DNA of 64,000 nt from contig NZ_VIQM01000076.1 of assembly GCF_008520265.1 (NCBI RefSeq), positions 27,755 through 91,754 on the forward strand. Reading direction: 5' to 3'. The notes under the pieces were generated by a model. The model did no database searches. It was not told the DNA's origin and saw nothing but the letters and a program-made list of their open reading frames with translations. Source of the stretch: Sphingobacterium cavernae. GTDB taxonomy: Bacteria > Bacteroidota > Bacteroidia > Sphingobacteriales > Sphingobacteriaceae. Positions 47,146 through 56,660 of the stretch are shown here, piece after piece; positions within the stretch are counted from its first letter, which is position 1; each line of letters begins with the position of its first letter. The translations under genes and the position numbers were made by a program.

Positions 47146-48906
47146 ATGAGTAAACCAACACGATTATTTGACTATTTAAAAAGTAATATTGATACAGCTG
47201 GACGTATCCTGAAACTTGCTAAAAGAGAAAAAGGTGGCTGGAAAGCTTACGGTAAGGAAGAAATTATCCAAATCGTGGACAGTATTAGTAAAGGTCTATT
47301 GGCGAAAGGGATCAAAAAAGGAGACAAAGTAGCCTTGATGTCTGGTAATAGACCCGAATGGAACTTCATAGACTTTGCATGTAATCAGCTAGGTGTAGCT
47401 TTAGTGCCGCTCTACCCTACGCTTTCTGCGCAAGATTTGTCTTATATTGTTAAAGATGCCGAAGCTAAAATGCTTTTTGTTAGCAATCAAGATCTAGTAC
47501 TGAAGGTGGAAAAGGCTGTCTCTGACAATAATCTAGAATTGGATATTTATACGTTGGACGAAGTTCCTAATCATCAACATTACAGTGCACTAATCGAAGC
47601 GGGTAAACAGCAAGATATAGACTTAAAGCCCTACAATGATGCGGTGCAACCGGAAGATTTGTTGACGCTTATTTATACATCCGGTACAACCGGTAAACCG
47701 AAAGGAGTATATCTTACACACCAAAACATCATCAGTAATGTGGGAGCTTGCTCACATTTATTAACAGATGACATCAAAAAATCATTGAGTTTTCTTCCCT
47801 TATGCCATATTTTTGAAAGAATGGTGGTCTATATGTATATTTCAAAAGGTGTAAATATATATTATGCGGAGAATCTAGATAATATCGTAGTGGATATCAA
47901 TGAGGTAAAACCCGAAGTTTTCACCACAGTACCAAGAGTATTGGAAAAAGTCTATGATAAAGTCATCGAAAAGGGCAAAGCCTTAACAGGAATCAAAAAA
48001 TCTTTATTCTTTTGGGCTGTTGAGTTAGGTCATCAATACCAAGAACCGAAAGTAAATAGTGCCTGGTATAATTTTAAGTTAGGCATAGCACGCAAACTTA
48101 TTTTCTCAAAATGGCAACAAGCTTTAGGCGGAAATATCAAATTTATTATTTCTGGAGGTGCTGCATTGCAGCAACGCTTGGCTCGCGTGTTTTGGGCTGC
48201 TGACATTAAGGTGTTAGAAGGGTACGGATTGACGGAAACTTCACCTGTAATCGCTGTAAATTCATGGGATGCGGATGATGTAAAGTTTGGATCTGTAGGT
48301 CGCGTTTTGAAAAATTTAGATGTAAAAATAGCTGAAGATGGCGAAATCCTAGTGAAAGGGCCGTCAATTACTGTAGGATACTACAAAAATGACGATGCCA
48401 CGAAAGAAACAATAGATAATGATGGATATCTACATACTGGAGACATCGGCGAATTGACAGCGGATGGATTCCTAAAAATTACCGATCGCAAAAAAGAAAT
48501 CTTTAAAACTGCTGGAGGTAAATACATAGCACCGCAGGTGATGGAAAACAAATTGATGGAATCAGTGTTGATAGGTCAGGTGATGATTGTAGGAGAAAAC
48601 AAAAAATTCCCTGCTGCACTTATCGTTCCAGCATTTGAAGAATTGGAGAAATACTGTAAGGTTAAGGGAATTCAATTTGATTCGCGTGATGCATTATTAA
48701 AAAATCCGCAAATTTTAGAAAAATACCAGCAGGAGATTGATAAAGCGAACGAGAACTTTGGACACTGGGAAATGGTTAAAAAATTTGTATTATTGCCTAA
48801 GGAATGGACCATCGATAATGGCGAATTGACACCAAAATTATCGTTGAAAAGAAAGATTATTCTTCAAAAACACGAAGAAGAAATCAATAAAACATATGCT
48901 GAATAA
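47146..48906 (+). CDS. Long-chain fatty acid--CoA ligase (AMP-dependent synthetase)
   Basis: Read from ATG 47146 the protein has 586 residues. It shows the AMP-binding signature LIYTSGTTGKPKGVYLTH, GYGLTETSP, and the C-terminal TGDIGELTADGFLKITDRKK with the hinge and KTAGGKYIAP. This is the long-chain acyl-CoA synthetase type, activating fatty acids for degradation or lipid synthesis at the inner face of the membrane. A GTG at 47113 opens 11 more residues with no family resemblance. The BrkB-type gene overlaps its end by 11 bp, so the two are translationally coupled. Confidence 0.92.
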   Translation: MSKPTRLFDYLKSNIDTAGRILKLAKREKGGWKAYGKEEIIQIVDSISKGLLAKGIKKGDKVALMSGNRPEWNFIDFACNQLGVALVPLYPTLSAQDLSYIVKDAEAKMLFVSNQDLVLKVEKAVSDNNLELDIYTLDEVPNHQHYSALIEAGKQQDIDLKPYNDAVQPEDLLTLIYTSGTTGKPKGVYLTHQNIISNVGACSHLLTDDIKKSLSFLPLCHIFERMVVYMYISKGVNIYYAENLDNIVVDINEVKPEVFTTVPRVLEKVYDKVIEKGKALTGIKKSLFFWAVELGHQYQEPKVNSAWYNFKLGIARKLIFSKWQQALGGNIKFIISGGAALQQRLARVFWAADIKVLEGYGLTETSPVIAVNSWDADDVKFGSVGRVLKNLDVKIAEDGEILVKGPSITVGYYKNDDATKETIDNDGYLHTGDIGELTADGFLKITDRKKEIFKTAGGKYIAPQVMENKLMESVLIGQVMIVGENKKFPAALIVPAFEELEKYCKVKGIQFDSRDALLKNPQILEKYQQEIDKANENFGHWEMVKKFVLLPKEWTIDNGELTPKLSLKRKIILQKHEEEINKTYAE

Positions 48907-49927
48907 GACAGAACAAGCTATAACAAAAGAAAAAGAGCCTTTTATCCAAAAGATAAAAGGCTTTGGCAAATTATTAATAGACAGTGGTAATGGTTTCGCT
49001 GAAGACAATTGCATGAAGCTCAGCGCATCACTTGCTTATTACACGGTTTTCTCTATTGGTCCATTGATTATTATTTTGATTTGGGCTTTGGGATTCTTTT
49101 ATGGAAGCCAATTGGAAGGTCCAGATGGCGCTCAGCATAAAGTGATCACAGAACTAAATGAAATATTTGGTGCTGAAATAACTAAACTCCTGGATAATGC
49201 TGTGAAGCAAATTTCTTTAGAGAATAAGTCTAGTATAGGTTTATTCGTGGGTATTATTACGCTGGTGATGACTTCTACAACCATTTTTGTGGATATTCAA
49301 AATTCCATCAATTTAATTTGGAAAGTAAAGGCAAAGCCTAAAAAAGGTTGGCTAAAATTGATCATTAATCGATTAATCTCATTTTCCATGATTTTGGGAT
49401 TAAGTTTTCTACTAATGGCGTCGCTCTTGATAAGTAGTGTAATCGGTATCATCACCAAAAATCTGGAAGTGTTGTTAGATCGATTTAATATTGAGCATTT
49501 CAATATTGAGTTTTGGAACTTGGTAAATAATGGTGTTACTTTCGTTGTCATTGCTGCCCTATTTGGTTTTATTTTTGCCTTTTTGCCTGACGCTAAAGTA
49601 CGCTTTAGAGATATTCTAGGTGGATCGATTTTTACCACAATTCTCTTTATGATTGGTAAATACGGAATTTCGTTGTACTTATCTTATAATGCAACCGCTA
49701 CCGCTTACGGAGCTGCGGGTTCTATCATAATTTTGTTGGGGTTTGTATACTATTCAGCTGCTATATTATATTTTGGTGCAGAATTTACCAAAGAATACGC
49801 TGTAAAATATGGGCGCGGCATCATGCCTGCCTCTTATGCTGTTCTCGTCAAACAAACCGAATTGGAAATCGACCCTGAAACTGGAAAACGTGAATTGGTA
49901 AAAAAACACAACGAACCAGTTCAGTAG
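48896..49927 (+). CDS. YihY/BrkB family inner-membrane protein
   Basis: The 343-residue protein has about six membrane helices and the YihY/BrkB features: CMKLSASLAYYTVFSIGPL near residue 40, TTIFVDIQNSINLIWKVK, and GAAGSIIILLGFVYYSAAILYFGAEFT near the end. The family is widespread, once named for ribonuclease BN in error, and has no firm function. It begins inside the acyl-CoA ligase gene and its stop overlaps the next start by one base, so three genes form a tight operon. Confidence 0.9.
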   Translation: MLNKTEQAITKEKEPFIQKIKGFGKLLIDSGNGFAEDNCMKLSASLAYYTVFSIGPLIIILIWALGFFYGSQLEGPDGAQHKVITELNEIFGAEITKLLDNAVKQISLENKSSIGLFVGIITLVMTSTTIFVDIQNSINLIWKVKAKPKKGWLKLIINRLISFSMILGLSFLLMASLLISSVIGIITKNLEVLLDRFNIEHFNIEFWNLVNNGVTFVVIAALFGFIFAFLPDAKVRFRDILGGSIFTTILFMIGKYGISLYLSYNATATAYGAAGSIIILLGFVYYSAAILYFGAEFTKEYAVKYGRGIMPASYAVLVKQTELEIDPETGKRELVKKHNEPVQ

Positions 49928-50775
49928 TGAAAGATCAGAGTGTAAAATACATGTTGTTGGCTGGATTTTTCTTTGCCATCATGAACGTGTGTGTGAAATT
50001 TGTTTCGCATCTTCCTACCTTAGAAGTTGTGCTATTTCGAAGTATATTTAGCTTTGTAATCACATATTATTATTTGCGAAAAAATAATATTCCTCCTTTA
50101 GGAAATAATATTCCAGTACTAACCATGCGCGGAATAGCTGGATGTTTGGGATTAGTAGGATCATTCTACACACTGCAACATATACCTTTAGCCTCTGCTG
50201 TAACTATCAATTACCTATCGCCATTTTTTACTGCCATTTTGGGAATATTTATAGTCAAACAGAAGGTTCGACCTATTCAGTTCCTATATTTTGCACTTTC
50301 AATCGCAGGCGTTTTTATGCTTAAAGGATTTGATTTTCGCATATCTACAGTGGATGTGGCTATCGGTCTAGGCGCAGCTTTATTCGCAGGATTAGCGTAC
50401 AATATGATTGCGCGGAGCAAAGGAAGCGAACATCCACTAGTTGTCATTTTCTACTTTCCGTTACTGACAATCCCTATTGTTGGCGTCCTAAGTATTTTTG
50501 ATTGGAAAACGCCAGTTGGCATGGATTGGTTCTACCTTTTGCTTATAGGTATATGTACACAAATAGCGCAATACTACATGACACTATCCTACCAAACGGC
50601 AAATCTTGCTAAAGTCGCTAGTTTAAATTATTTGGGTGTAATCTATGCCTTAGGTTTTGGGTACATCTTCTTTCAAGAAACTTTCAACACTATGAGTATA
50701 TTAGCTATTCTCGTTATTTTATTAGGTGTATTTTTGAATCTTTTTGATCAGAAGTTATTTAAGATTCGGAGATAA
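49927..50775 (+). CDS. DMT superfamily (EamA-type) transporter
   Basis: The 282-residue protein has about ten membrane helices in two EamA repeats (residues about 10-135 and 145-275). The GTG start overlaps the previous TAG stop (TAGTG), and an in-frame ATG eight codons on is an alternative. Such proteins export metabolites or import small molecules; the substrate is unknown. It is the last gene of the ligase-BrkB-EamA operon. Confidence 0.88.
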   Translation: MKDQSVKYMLLAGFFFAIMNVCVKFVSHLPTLEVVLFRSIFSFVITYYYLRKNNIPPLGNNIPVLTMRGIAGCLGLVGSFYTLQHIPLASAVTINYLSPFFTAILGIFIVKQKVRPIQFLYFALSIAGVFMLKGFDFRISTVDVAIGLGAALFAGLAYNMIARSKGSEHPLVVIFYFPLLTIPIVGVLSIFDWKTPVGMDWFYLLLIGICTQIAQYYMTLSYQTANLAKVASLNYLGVIYALGFGYIFFQETFNTMSILAILVILLGVFLNLFDQKLFKIRR

Positions 50776-50782
50776 ATTTAGA

Positions 50783-50806
50783 AAAGCCAACCTCTCGGCT
50801 GGCTTT
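50783..50806. terminator. Hairpin terminator between convergent genes
   Basis: AAAGCCA (50783-50789) pairs with TGGCTTT (50800-50806), with a further C-C/G-G pairing inside past one mismatch. Confidence 0.5.
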
Positions 50807-50828
50807 GCATGCTTATTTTAAAAAATAA

Positions 50829-53534
50829 TTAATTTACATCATAATGGTAAACCGTACGTCCAATGCGCCCCGTACTATCTAGACCTTCTACTACCACTTT
50901 ATATTTGCCATTTCCATCCGCATTGTAAAAATCTAACGTAGCTTTACCACTTTCGTCTAATTCAACTGTAGGATTCCAATAGATTGTAGTACGGTAATCA
51001 TTCGTAGCCTTTTGTGCATCAGTTTCGTATTTAGGTGCATAGAATTTACGTTCCTTAACGTATCCTAATGGAAATAAATCAATAACATTTGTTTTAGGCA
51101 ACATTGCTTCGATTTGTGTTAAAGTCATACGTGGACCTTTAGGTTTTTCCTTTTTCGTAATAATCGACACAACACCGTCATTTTGGTACAAACGGCTTAC
51201 AGTACCCAAATCATCACGTGTAAAAATCTCTATAGCCTCGATTTCAGTTGGGCTAATAGAATTTAATGTGTTTTCATCGATTGGCATACCGTTTAAGAAA
51301 AACTGAACTGGAACACGACTACCTTGGTTATAACTTCTCGTCAGATAATATTTCAATGTATTAGAATCGTATGTGACACCGGTTAACATTGTATTTAAAC
51401 ACATCGTCAATACATTACAACCACTCAGACGATCGCCTTCTATGCGATGATCTGCCATAGATAATCCCGTCAAAGCAGAAAACTCTTTACTCGTACGCTG
51501 TACTTTACGATCTGCAGTAACTGTTACTTCATCGATCAAAATAGAAGTACGGAATTCATTCTTGCTATTAGCCAAATAACTGGACATTTCCTTATCAATA
51601 TTTAATACATCATTTGCCTTATAGGGGTTATTCTCATCAATAGAAGGGAAAAATGATTGATCCATATTAATCACAATATTGCGATAATTGTCATTTCCAC
51701 GCGCATTGATAGTTACTTTCACTGAATCCGGAAAGTTTAAGTTTTCAAAAGCAAAACGACCATTATTGTCTGTATACGTATCTTTTCTAAAACCACGAGC
51801 AGGAATGGAAAGCAATAAACCACCATTCGGATAAGTACGACCCGTATTTAAACGTAAAGTTCCGGAAAGAGTTATACCTTGCTCCGGCATAAAGTTAACT
51901 TGTGGATATTTTTCAGCGATTAGATCATCATAAGAAAATCTTCGAAAACCTTGAGTCAGCAGTAAAGCGTCCAAAGCTTCTTTGCGGTTCGTAACTTTCT
52001 CATCAAAATAATAATTTGGTTTTTCGACAAAGCCAGCTAAATCCGAAGTCAATAATAAATTACTCAAAATCGTATTTTCTTGATGATCATCGAAAGGTGT
52101 TTTTGCTTCGTCAATAACCGAAATTGAAAGATTTGTAGCTACTTTTTGCGAAGTCATATTTGCCAAATCCAACACAACTTTATCTTTCCTTTTATAAGCT
52201 GATTTGTCCGTTTTAACTTGTATTGCTAAATTTTCAGCGTGATCATAAAATACCAAACGTTCACTTACAGCTTTGCCTGATGCTGTCATTAACGTGAATT
52301 GCATGACGCCATTTGGCAATTCTTGAACGGGAACACTTATGACAGAACTTGGATTTTTGATCGTTACCTGTGCTCCATAAACTAGATGACCATTCATTTG
52401 ACCAAATATATAATACGGTTGATCCTGAATTTTAGTCAGATAAGAGTCGCTTGTAATGATTTCCAGTTGTACTGCTTGCGCAGATACATCCTTCAACGTC
52501 ACATTTATACCGTCAGTTTTTACCGCTGGTAAGTCATACGTGCGTTCTTGACCATTAATAGTCACAATAGCTTTATACGAATCTCCTATAGCAGGTGTAA
52601 AATTGGTATAGCCCATCCCTAATCCCAAATCTTCGAATTCAGCAATTGCTGCTTTTTTGCTGTTGATAATTTTACCTTTTACACGAACACTTTTGCCATG
52701 TGAATCGATAGCTTTAAATGCTATACGCTTATCAACACCAGCTAATAAATCACCCCCTTCTGGAAAAAATTGAACATCGTATTCCATCAAAGCATTCTTT
52801 AATGGAAAGTCACCTACCATTGCAGATTCACCATCAATCTTTACAATAAGTCTTCCTTTTTTAAATAATTCCTTTTCCTTCGCAGAAAATGAAATCGTCG
52901 CACGACCTAAATCATCAGTTTCTCCTTTACCTTTGTCAAATGGATCCCAACCGTCAATAGTCTCCCATGTAAGTTTTTTACGGGCTAGCAATCCGCCATT
53001 GCTATCTCTAAATTGTACGGTTGCTTTGGTTTTGTTTCCATCTGTTGCATATGTAATTTCCGAACCCAACTTCTTATTTATGGCATCACCTACGGTGATA
53101 ATTTTATTGAATAAATAATCCACATTAAAGTTCATCATCCATTTAGTATATCCTCTAAAACGGTAATTATCCTGTTTTATAACTTGTGGATCTAACACAA
53201 AATGACCTTCACCTCCATTATTTTTTAACGGAATACGTAATGTTTGTATCAGTGAATCTCGTCCATTTACAATATCCACATATACAATTTTACTCGGCTC
53301 ATATTCCAATTGGTTGGTATACAAATATGTCTTAAACCATAACGTATCCCCGACAGCATAATAAGGTTTATCAAAATGTACGTGAACCTTCTCAACGGGG
53401 TATACACCCAAATATTTTTGCACTCGCTCTACAACTGTATTAATGGGAATACGTGGCACTTCTTGTGCGAAAATTGAATTTATTTGAAATAATAATAGAA
53501 AGAATACGGAAAATATTAGGTTTCTCTTTTTCAT
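50829..53534 (-). CDS. Exported MG2-like/carboxypeptidase-regulatory/TonB-plug domain protein
   Basis: From ATG 53534 the protein has 901 residues and a signal peptide (MKKRNLIFSVFFLLL, cleavage near IFA-Q). Segments in order are an MG2-like macroglobulin domain (VEKVHVHFDKPYYAVGDTLW), further beta-sandwich domains, a carboxypeptidase-regulatory-like domain (SGTLRLNTGRTYPNGGLLL), a TonB receptor plug-like domain (RVPVQFFLNGMPIDENTLNS with EAIEIFTRDD), and a C-terminal sandwich. There is no 22-strand barrel, so it is not a transporter by itself. The frame opens 17 codons earlier without signal character. Such proteins are common in Bacteroidota but their role is unknown. Confidence 0.85.
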   Translation of the reverse strand: MKKRNLIFSVFFLLLFQINSIFAQEVPRIPINTVVERVQKYLGVYPVEKVHVHFDKPYYAVGDTLWFKTYLYTNQLEYEPSKIVYVDIVNGRDSLIQTLRIPLKNNGGEGHFVLDPQVIKQDNYRFRGYTKWMMNFNVDYLFNKIITVGDAINKKLGSEITYATDGNKTKATVQFRDSNGGLLARKKLTWETIDGWDPFDKGKGETDDLGRATISFSAKEKELFKKGRLIVKIDGESAMVGDFPLKNALMEYDVQFFPEGGDLLAGVDKRIAFKAIDSHGKSVRVKGKIINSKKAAIAEFEDLGLGMGYTNFTPAIGDSYKAIVTINGQERTYDLPAVKTDGINVTLKDVSAQAVQLEIITSDSYLTKIQDQPYYIFGQMNGHLVYGAQVTIKNPSSVISVPVQELPNGVMQFTLMTASGKAVSERLVFYDHAENLAIQVKTDKSAYKRKDKVVLDLANMTSQKVATNLSISVIDEAKTPFDDHQENTILSNLLLTSDLAGFVEKPNYYFDEKVTNRKEALDALLLTQGFRRFSYDDLIAEKYPQVNFMPEQGITLSGTLRLNTGRTYPNGGLLLSIPARGFRKDTYTDNNGRFAFENLNFPDSVKVTINARGNDNYRNIVINMDQSFFPSIDENNPYKANDVLNIDKEMSSYLANSKNEFRTSILIDEVTVTADRKVQRTSKEFSALTGLSMADHRIEGDRLSGCNVLTMCLNTMLTGVTYDSNTLKYYLTRSYNQGSRVPVQFFLNGMPIDENTLNSISPTEIEAIEIFTRDDLGTVSRLYQNDGVVSIITKKEKPKGPRMTLTQIEAMLPKTNVIDLFPLGYVKERKFYAPKYETDAQKATNDYRTTIYWNPTVELDESGKATLDFYNADGNGKYKVVVEGLDSTGRIGRTVYHYDVN

Positions 53535-53618
53535 CAATACAATGTGTTTAGCTAAAAATACAAATTTTAAATTTCTTTGAGACAAAACAGGAGCTAATAC
53601 AGGTTATTTTAACATTTT

Positions 53619-55103
53619 TTACAACAATGGAGCTAACAATCGGCACAAGGAATCAGCCGCTTTTTGCCATCGAGGTCTTGCTTTCCAAACCCGTAAGGTC
53701 AACAATTCAGACTGTGCCTTATCTTCTTCAAATTGATTAGATAATTGAACCGCAAATTTAGAATCAGACACCACTGCAGCGATTTCATAATTGATGTAAA
53801 AACTGCGAATATCCAAATTAACAGTTCCTACAAATGCTAATTTGTTATCAAAAACCGCTGTTTTGGCATGTAAAAATCCTTTATTGTATAAATAAACTTT
53901 CACTCCTCTTTCCAATAAAGGTTTTAGAAAAGAAAATGAAGCATGCTGTACAAAAAATGAATCGGACTTGCTAGGCACCATAAGTTCCACTTCTACACCT
54001 GAAGAAGCCGCGATTATCAATGCGCGTTCTAATTCTTCACTTGGAATATAATATGGTGTACAGAGTTGAATTTTTGTATTCGCTTCACCTATTGCAATGA
54101 GTAACGCTTCCATATTGTAGGGTCCGATCGAAGCAGGATCACTAGAAACAAAACCTACGCCAGCTATACCTTTTACCTCACTGTTTTCTTGCAAGGCTTG
54201 TAAATATCCATCCTCTAAATAAAAGGATTCGCCATCGGTCTGATTCCAAGAACTCCAAAATGACACTTGCAACAAATTAATTGCTAATCCCTTAACACGA
54301 AGCGAGGTATCTCGCCAATACATCTTGTTTGGTAATTCAGATGCATTAATGTATTTATCCGAAATATTAATACCTCCTACATACCCCACACGACCGTCTA
54401 TAACACATATTTTGCGGTGGTTACGGTAATTTGAATTTGCTAGTGATGTAAATGTGACAGGTAAAAAAGCGTGAAAATCAATTTTCGAATCCTTATGTTT
54501 ACGCATATATTTTACCAAATCAGGAGAACCAAAACTATCAGCAATTAATCGAACTTTTACACCTTCGCTAGCCTTTTGTTCTATTTGATTTAAGACTTTT
54601 AATCCTATACTATCAAGTTCGAAAATATAATATTCCATATGAATGGAATGCTTTGCAAGTGCCAAATCTCGTAATAACCAATCAAACTTCACTTCTCCAT
54701 TGATTAAGAGATCGACGTCATTATTTAAAGTCGGGGAAGATAGACGTTCCTTTTTCATAAGTCTGAAAACCTTTGAAAGGTCTCCAATATCCTCCTGAAT
54801 ATCTTGTATAAAAGATTCCATAATCGGATCAAGCTCTTTCCATTTCTTCTCCAAACGAACAGCTTGTTCCTTATTTAAACGTTTTATTTTTTTGACTTTG
54901 ACAAATTTCTGTCCAAAGAAATAATAAAGAATAAGCCCTACAAAGGGTAGAAAAATAATTACTAAAATCCAAGCGACAGTTTTTGTTGGGTTACGATTTT
55001 CAATCAGTATCGCACTGATAATTCCTGCATACAACAGCAATAATGGTATCCAATACCAATTGATCACAAAGTCAATAAATGGTTTTAATTGTTCTAGATG
55101 CAT
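53619..55103 (-). CDS. cls: Cardiolipin synthase (phospholipase D type)
   Basis: The 494-residue protein has two N-terminal membrane helices (about residues 10-60) and two HKD motifs: HRKICVIDGRVGYVGG and HAKTAVFDNKLAFVG, each with HxKxxxxD (Arg-Lys in the first: H-R-K). It condenses two phosphatidylglycerols to cardiolipin, or uses a related lipid, in the inner membrane. Length matches ClsA-type enzymes. It is downstream of a 2-oxoacid dehydrogenase E2 gene, separated by a terminator. Confidence 0.93.
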   Translation of the reverse strand: MHLEQLKPFIDFVINWYWIPLLLLYAGIISAILIENRNPTKTVAWILVIIFLPFVGLILYYFFGQKFVKVKKIKRLNKEQAVRLEKKWKELDPIMESFIQDIQEDIGDLSKVFRLMKKERLSSPTLNNDVDLLINGEVKFDWLLRDLALAKHSIHMEYYIFELDSIGLKVLNQIEQKASEGVKVRLIADSFGSPDLVKYMRKHKDSKIDFHAFLPVTFTSLANSNYRNHRKICVIDGRVGYVGGINISDKYINASELPNKMYWRDTSLRVKGLAINLLQVSFWSSWNQTDGESFYLEDGYLQALQENSEVKGIAGVGFVSSDPASIGPYNMEALLIAIGEANTKIQLCTPYYIPSEELERALIIAASSGVEVELMVPSKSDSFFVQHASFSFLKPLLERGVKVYLYNKGFLHAKTAVFDNKLAFVGTVNLDIRSFYINYEIAAVVSDSKFAVQLSNQFEEDKAQSELLTLRVWKARPRWQKAADSLCRLLAPLL

Positions 55104-55144
55104 CAGTAATAGACTCTATTCTGTATGCTAAATATACTATATAA

Positions 55145-55170
55145 AAAATAAAGCCTACAAAATGTAGGCT
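55145..55170 (-). terminator. Terminator after the E2 acyltransferase gene
   Basis: AGCCTACA (55152-55159), loop AAA, TGTAGGCT (55163-55170); the A-rich tract to the left reads as T on the minus strand. Confidence 0.8.
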
Positions 55171-55188
55171 CATAATTCTTATTAATAT

Positions 55189-56559
55189 CTATATAACGCG
55201 ATCTTTATCCCAGTTTTCTAGGTAATCCCCTACTCGTTTTAAGAAAGTTCCACCTAAAGCACCATCAATCACACGATGATCGTAAGACATTGTCAAATAC
55301 ATCATATGACGGATTGCGATGACATCACCGTCTTCTGTTTCTAAGACAGCAGGCTTCTTGGTAATCGAACCCACTGCTAATATTGCCGCTTGCGGTTGAT
55401 TAATAATTGGCATCCCAAAAATATTCCCAAACGCGCCAATATTCGTAAAAGTAAATGTGCCACCTTGCGTATCATCAGGTTTCAATTGATTAGCACGCGC
55501 GCGATTTGCCAAGTCATTGACAGCCTTGCTCAATCCCACCAAACTCAATTGATCTGCATCTTTGATAACCGGCACAATAAGATTACCTGAAGGTAAAGCA
55601 GCGGCCATACCAATATTGATATGTTTACGCTTAATGATATTATATCCGTCAACAGAAACATTAATCATTGGAAAATCCTTTAAAGCTTTGCTTATCGCTT
55701 CAATGATTAACGGGGTGAAAGTAATGTTTTCTCCTTCACGCTTTTTGTATGAATCTTTAACCTTATTTCGCCAATTCACCAAATTCGTTACATCAGCTTC
55801 AACAACTGAGAACACATGCGGTGAGGTTTGAATACTTTGAACCATATGATCAGCGATCAAGCGGCGCATACGATCCATTTCTACAATTTCATCACCATTC
55901 ATGCTTTTCACCACCTGCGCAGCTGTTGTTTGAATTGGTGCTGATTTTGGAGCAGTAACGGGGATAGATTGTGAAGAAGTATGTAAATGTGTCGACTGAT
56001 GAACTGGAGCACCTCCGCGAGATGCGATATAATCCAATACATCTTGTTTAGTGACACGTCCATCAGAACCAGAACCGACAATAGCATCTAATTCTGTCTG
56101 CGACACATTTTCTTGCAAAGCGATGTTACGCACCAAAGGCGAATAAAACCTTCCCTCTGTATTTATAACATTTTGGATTGGCGTGCTTTTTCGCTCTTCA
56201 TCTAAGTGTGCCAATCCTGGAATTTCCAATTCTGGGGTATCAGTATGTTCTACAACTGTTTCTGCTACCACAGATGCAGGTTCTACTTGTGCAGTACTTG
56301 AAGTGGTTTCATCTTCTCCTTCGATTTCAATTAATGCAATTGTATCGCCAACTTGCGCAACGGAACCTTCCTCAAAAACTATTTCCTTTAAAACACCATT
56401 CACTGGGGATGGTACTTCCGAATCCACTTTATCTGTAGCAATTTCTGCAATAGTATCATCTTCTTTTATCGCATCACCAATGGATTTTACCCATTTTGTA
56501 ATGGTCGCTTCCGATACACTCTCACCCATTTTTGGAAGAATCAACTTAAATATTGCCAT
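55189..56559 (-). CDS. 2-oxoacid dehydrogenase E2 component (dihydrolipoamide acyltransferase)
   Basis: The 456-residue protein has a lipoyl domain (residues 1-80) with the modified Lys44 in IATDKVDSE, a flexible linker rich in Thr, Val and Glu, a peripheral E1/E3-binding domain (about 138-175, SPLVRNIALQEN), and a catalytic domain (about 225-456) with His428 and Asp432 in YDHRVIDGA. It transfers acyl groups to CoA in a pyruvate, 2-oxoglutarate or branched-chain dehydrogenase complex. The branched-chain type seems most likely from the lipoyl region, but this is not certain. No E1 or E3 gene is adjacent; cinA lies upstream. Confidence 0.92.
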   Translation of the reverse strand: MAIFKLILPKMGESVSEATITKWVKSIGDAIKEDDTIAEIATDKVDSEVPSPVNGVLKEIVFEEGSVAQVGDTIALIEIEGEDETTSSTAQVEPASVVAETVVEHTDTPELEIPGLAHLDEERKSTPIQNVINTEGRFYSPLVRNIALQENVSQTELDAIVGSGSDGRVTKQDVLDYIASRGGAPVHQSTHLHTSSQSIPVTAPKSAPIQTTAAQVVKSMNGDEIVEMDRMRRLIADHMVQSIQTSPHVFSVVEADVTNLVNWRNKVKDSYKKREGENITFTPLIIEAISKALKDFPMINVSVDGYNIIKRKHINIGMAAALPSGNLIVPVIKDADQLSLVGLSKAVNDLANRARANQLKPDDTQGGTFTFTNIGAFGNIFGMPIINQPQAAILAVGSITKKPAVLETEDGDVIAIRHMMYLTMSYDHRVIDGALGGTFLKRVGDYLENWDKDRVI

Positions 56560-56660
56560 ACTGATTTTGTATTTTATGTCACTAAATTAAATAATTAGGA
56601 ATAGAATCCCTAAAAACAAAATATAATATTTTATATTATTGATTTAACAGTAGAATATTT

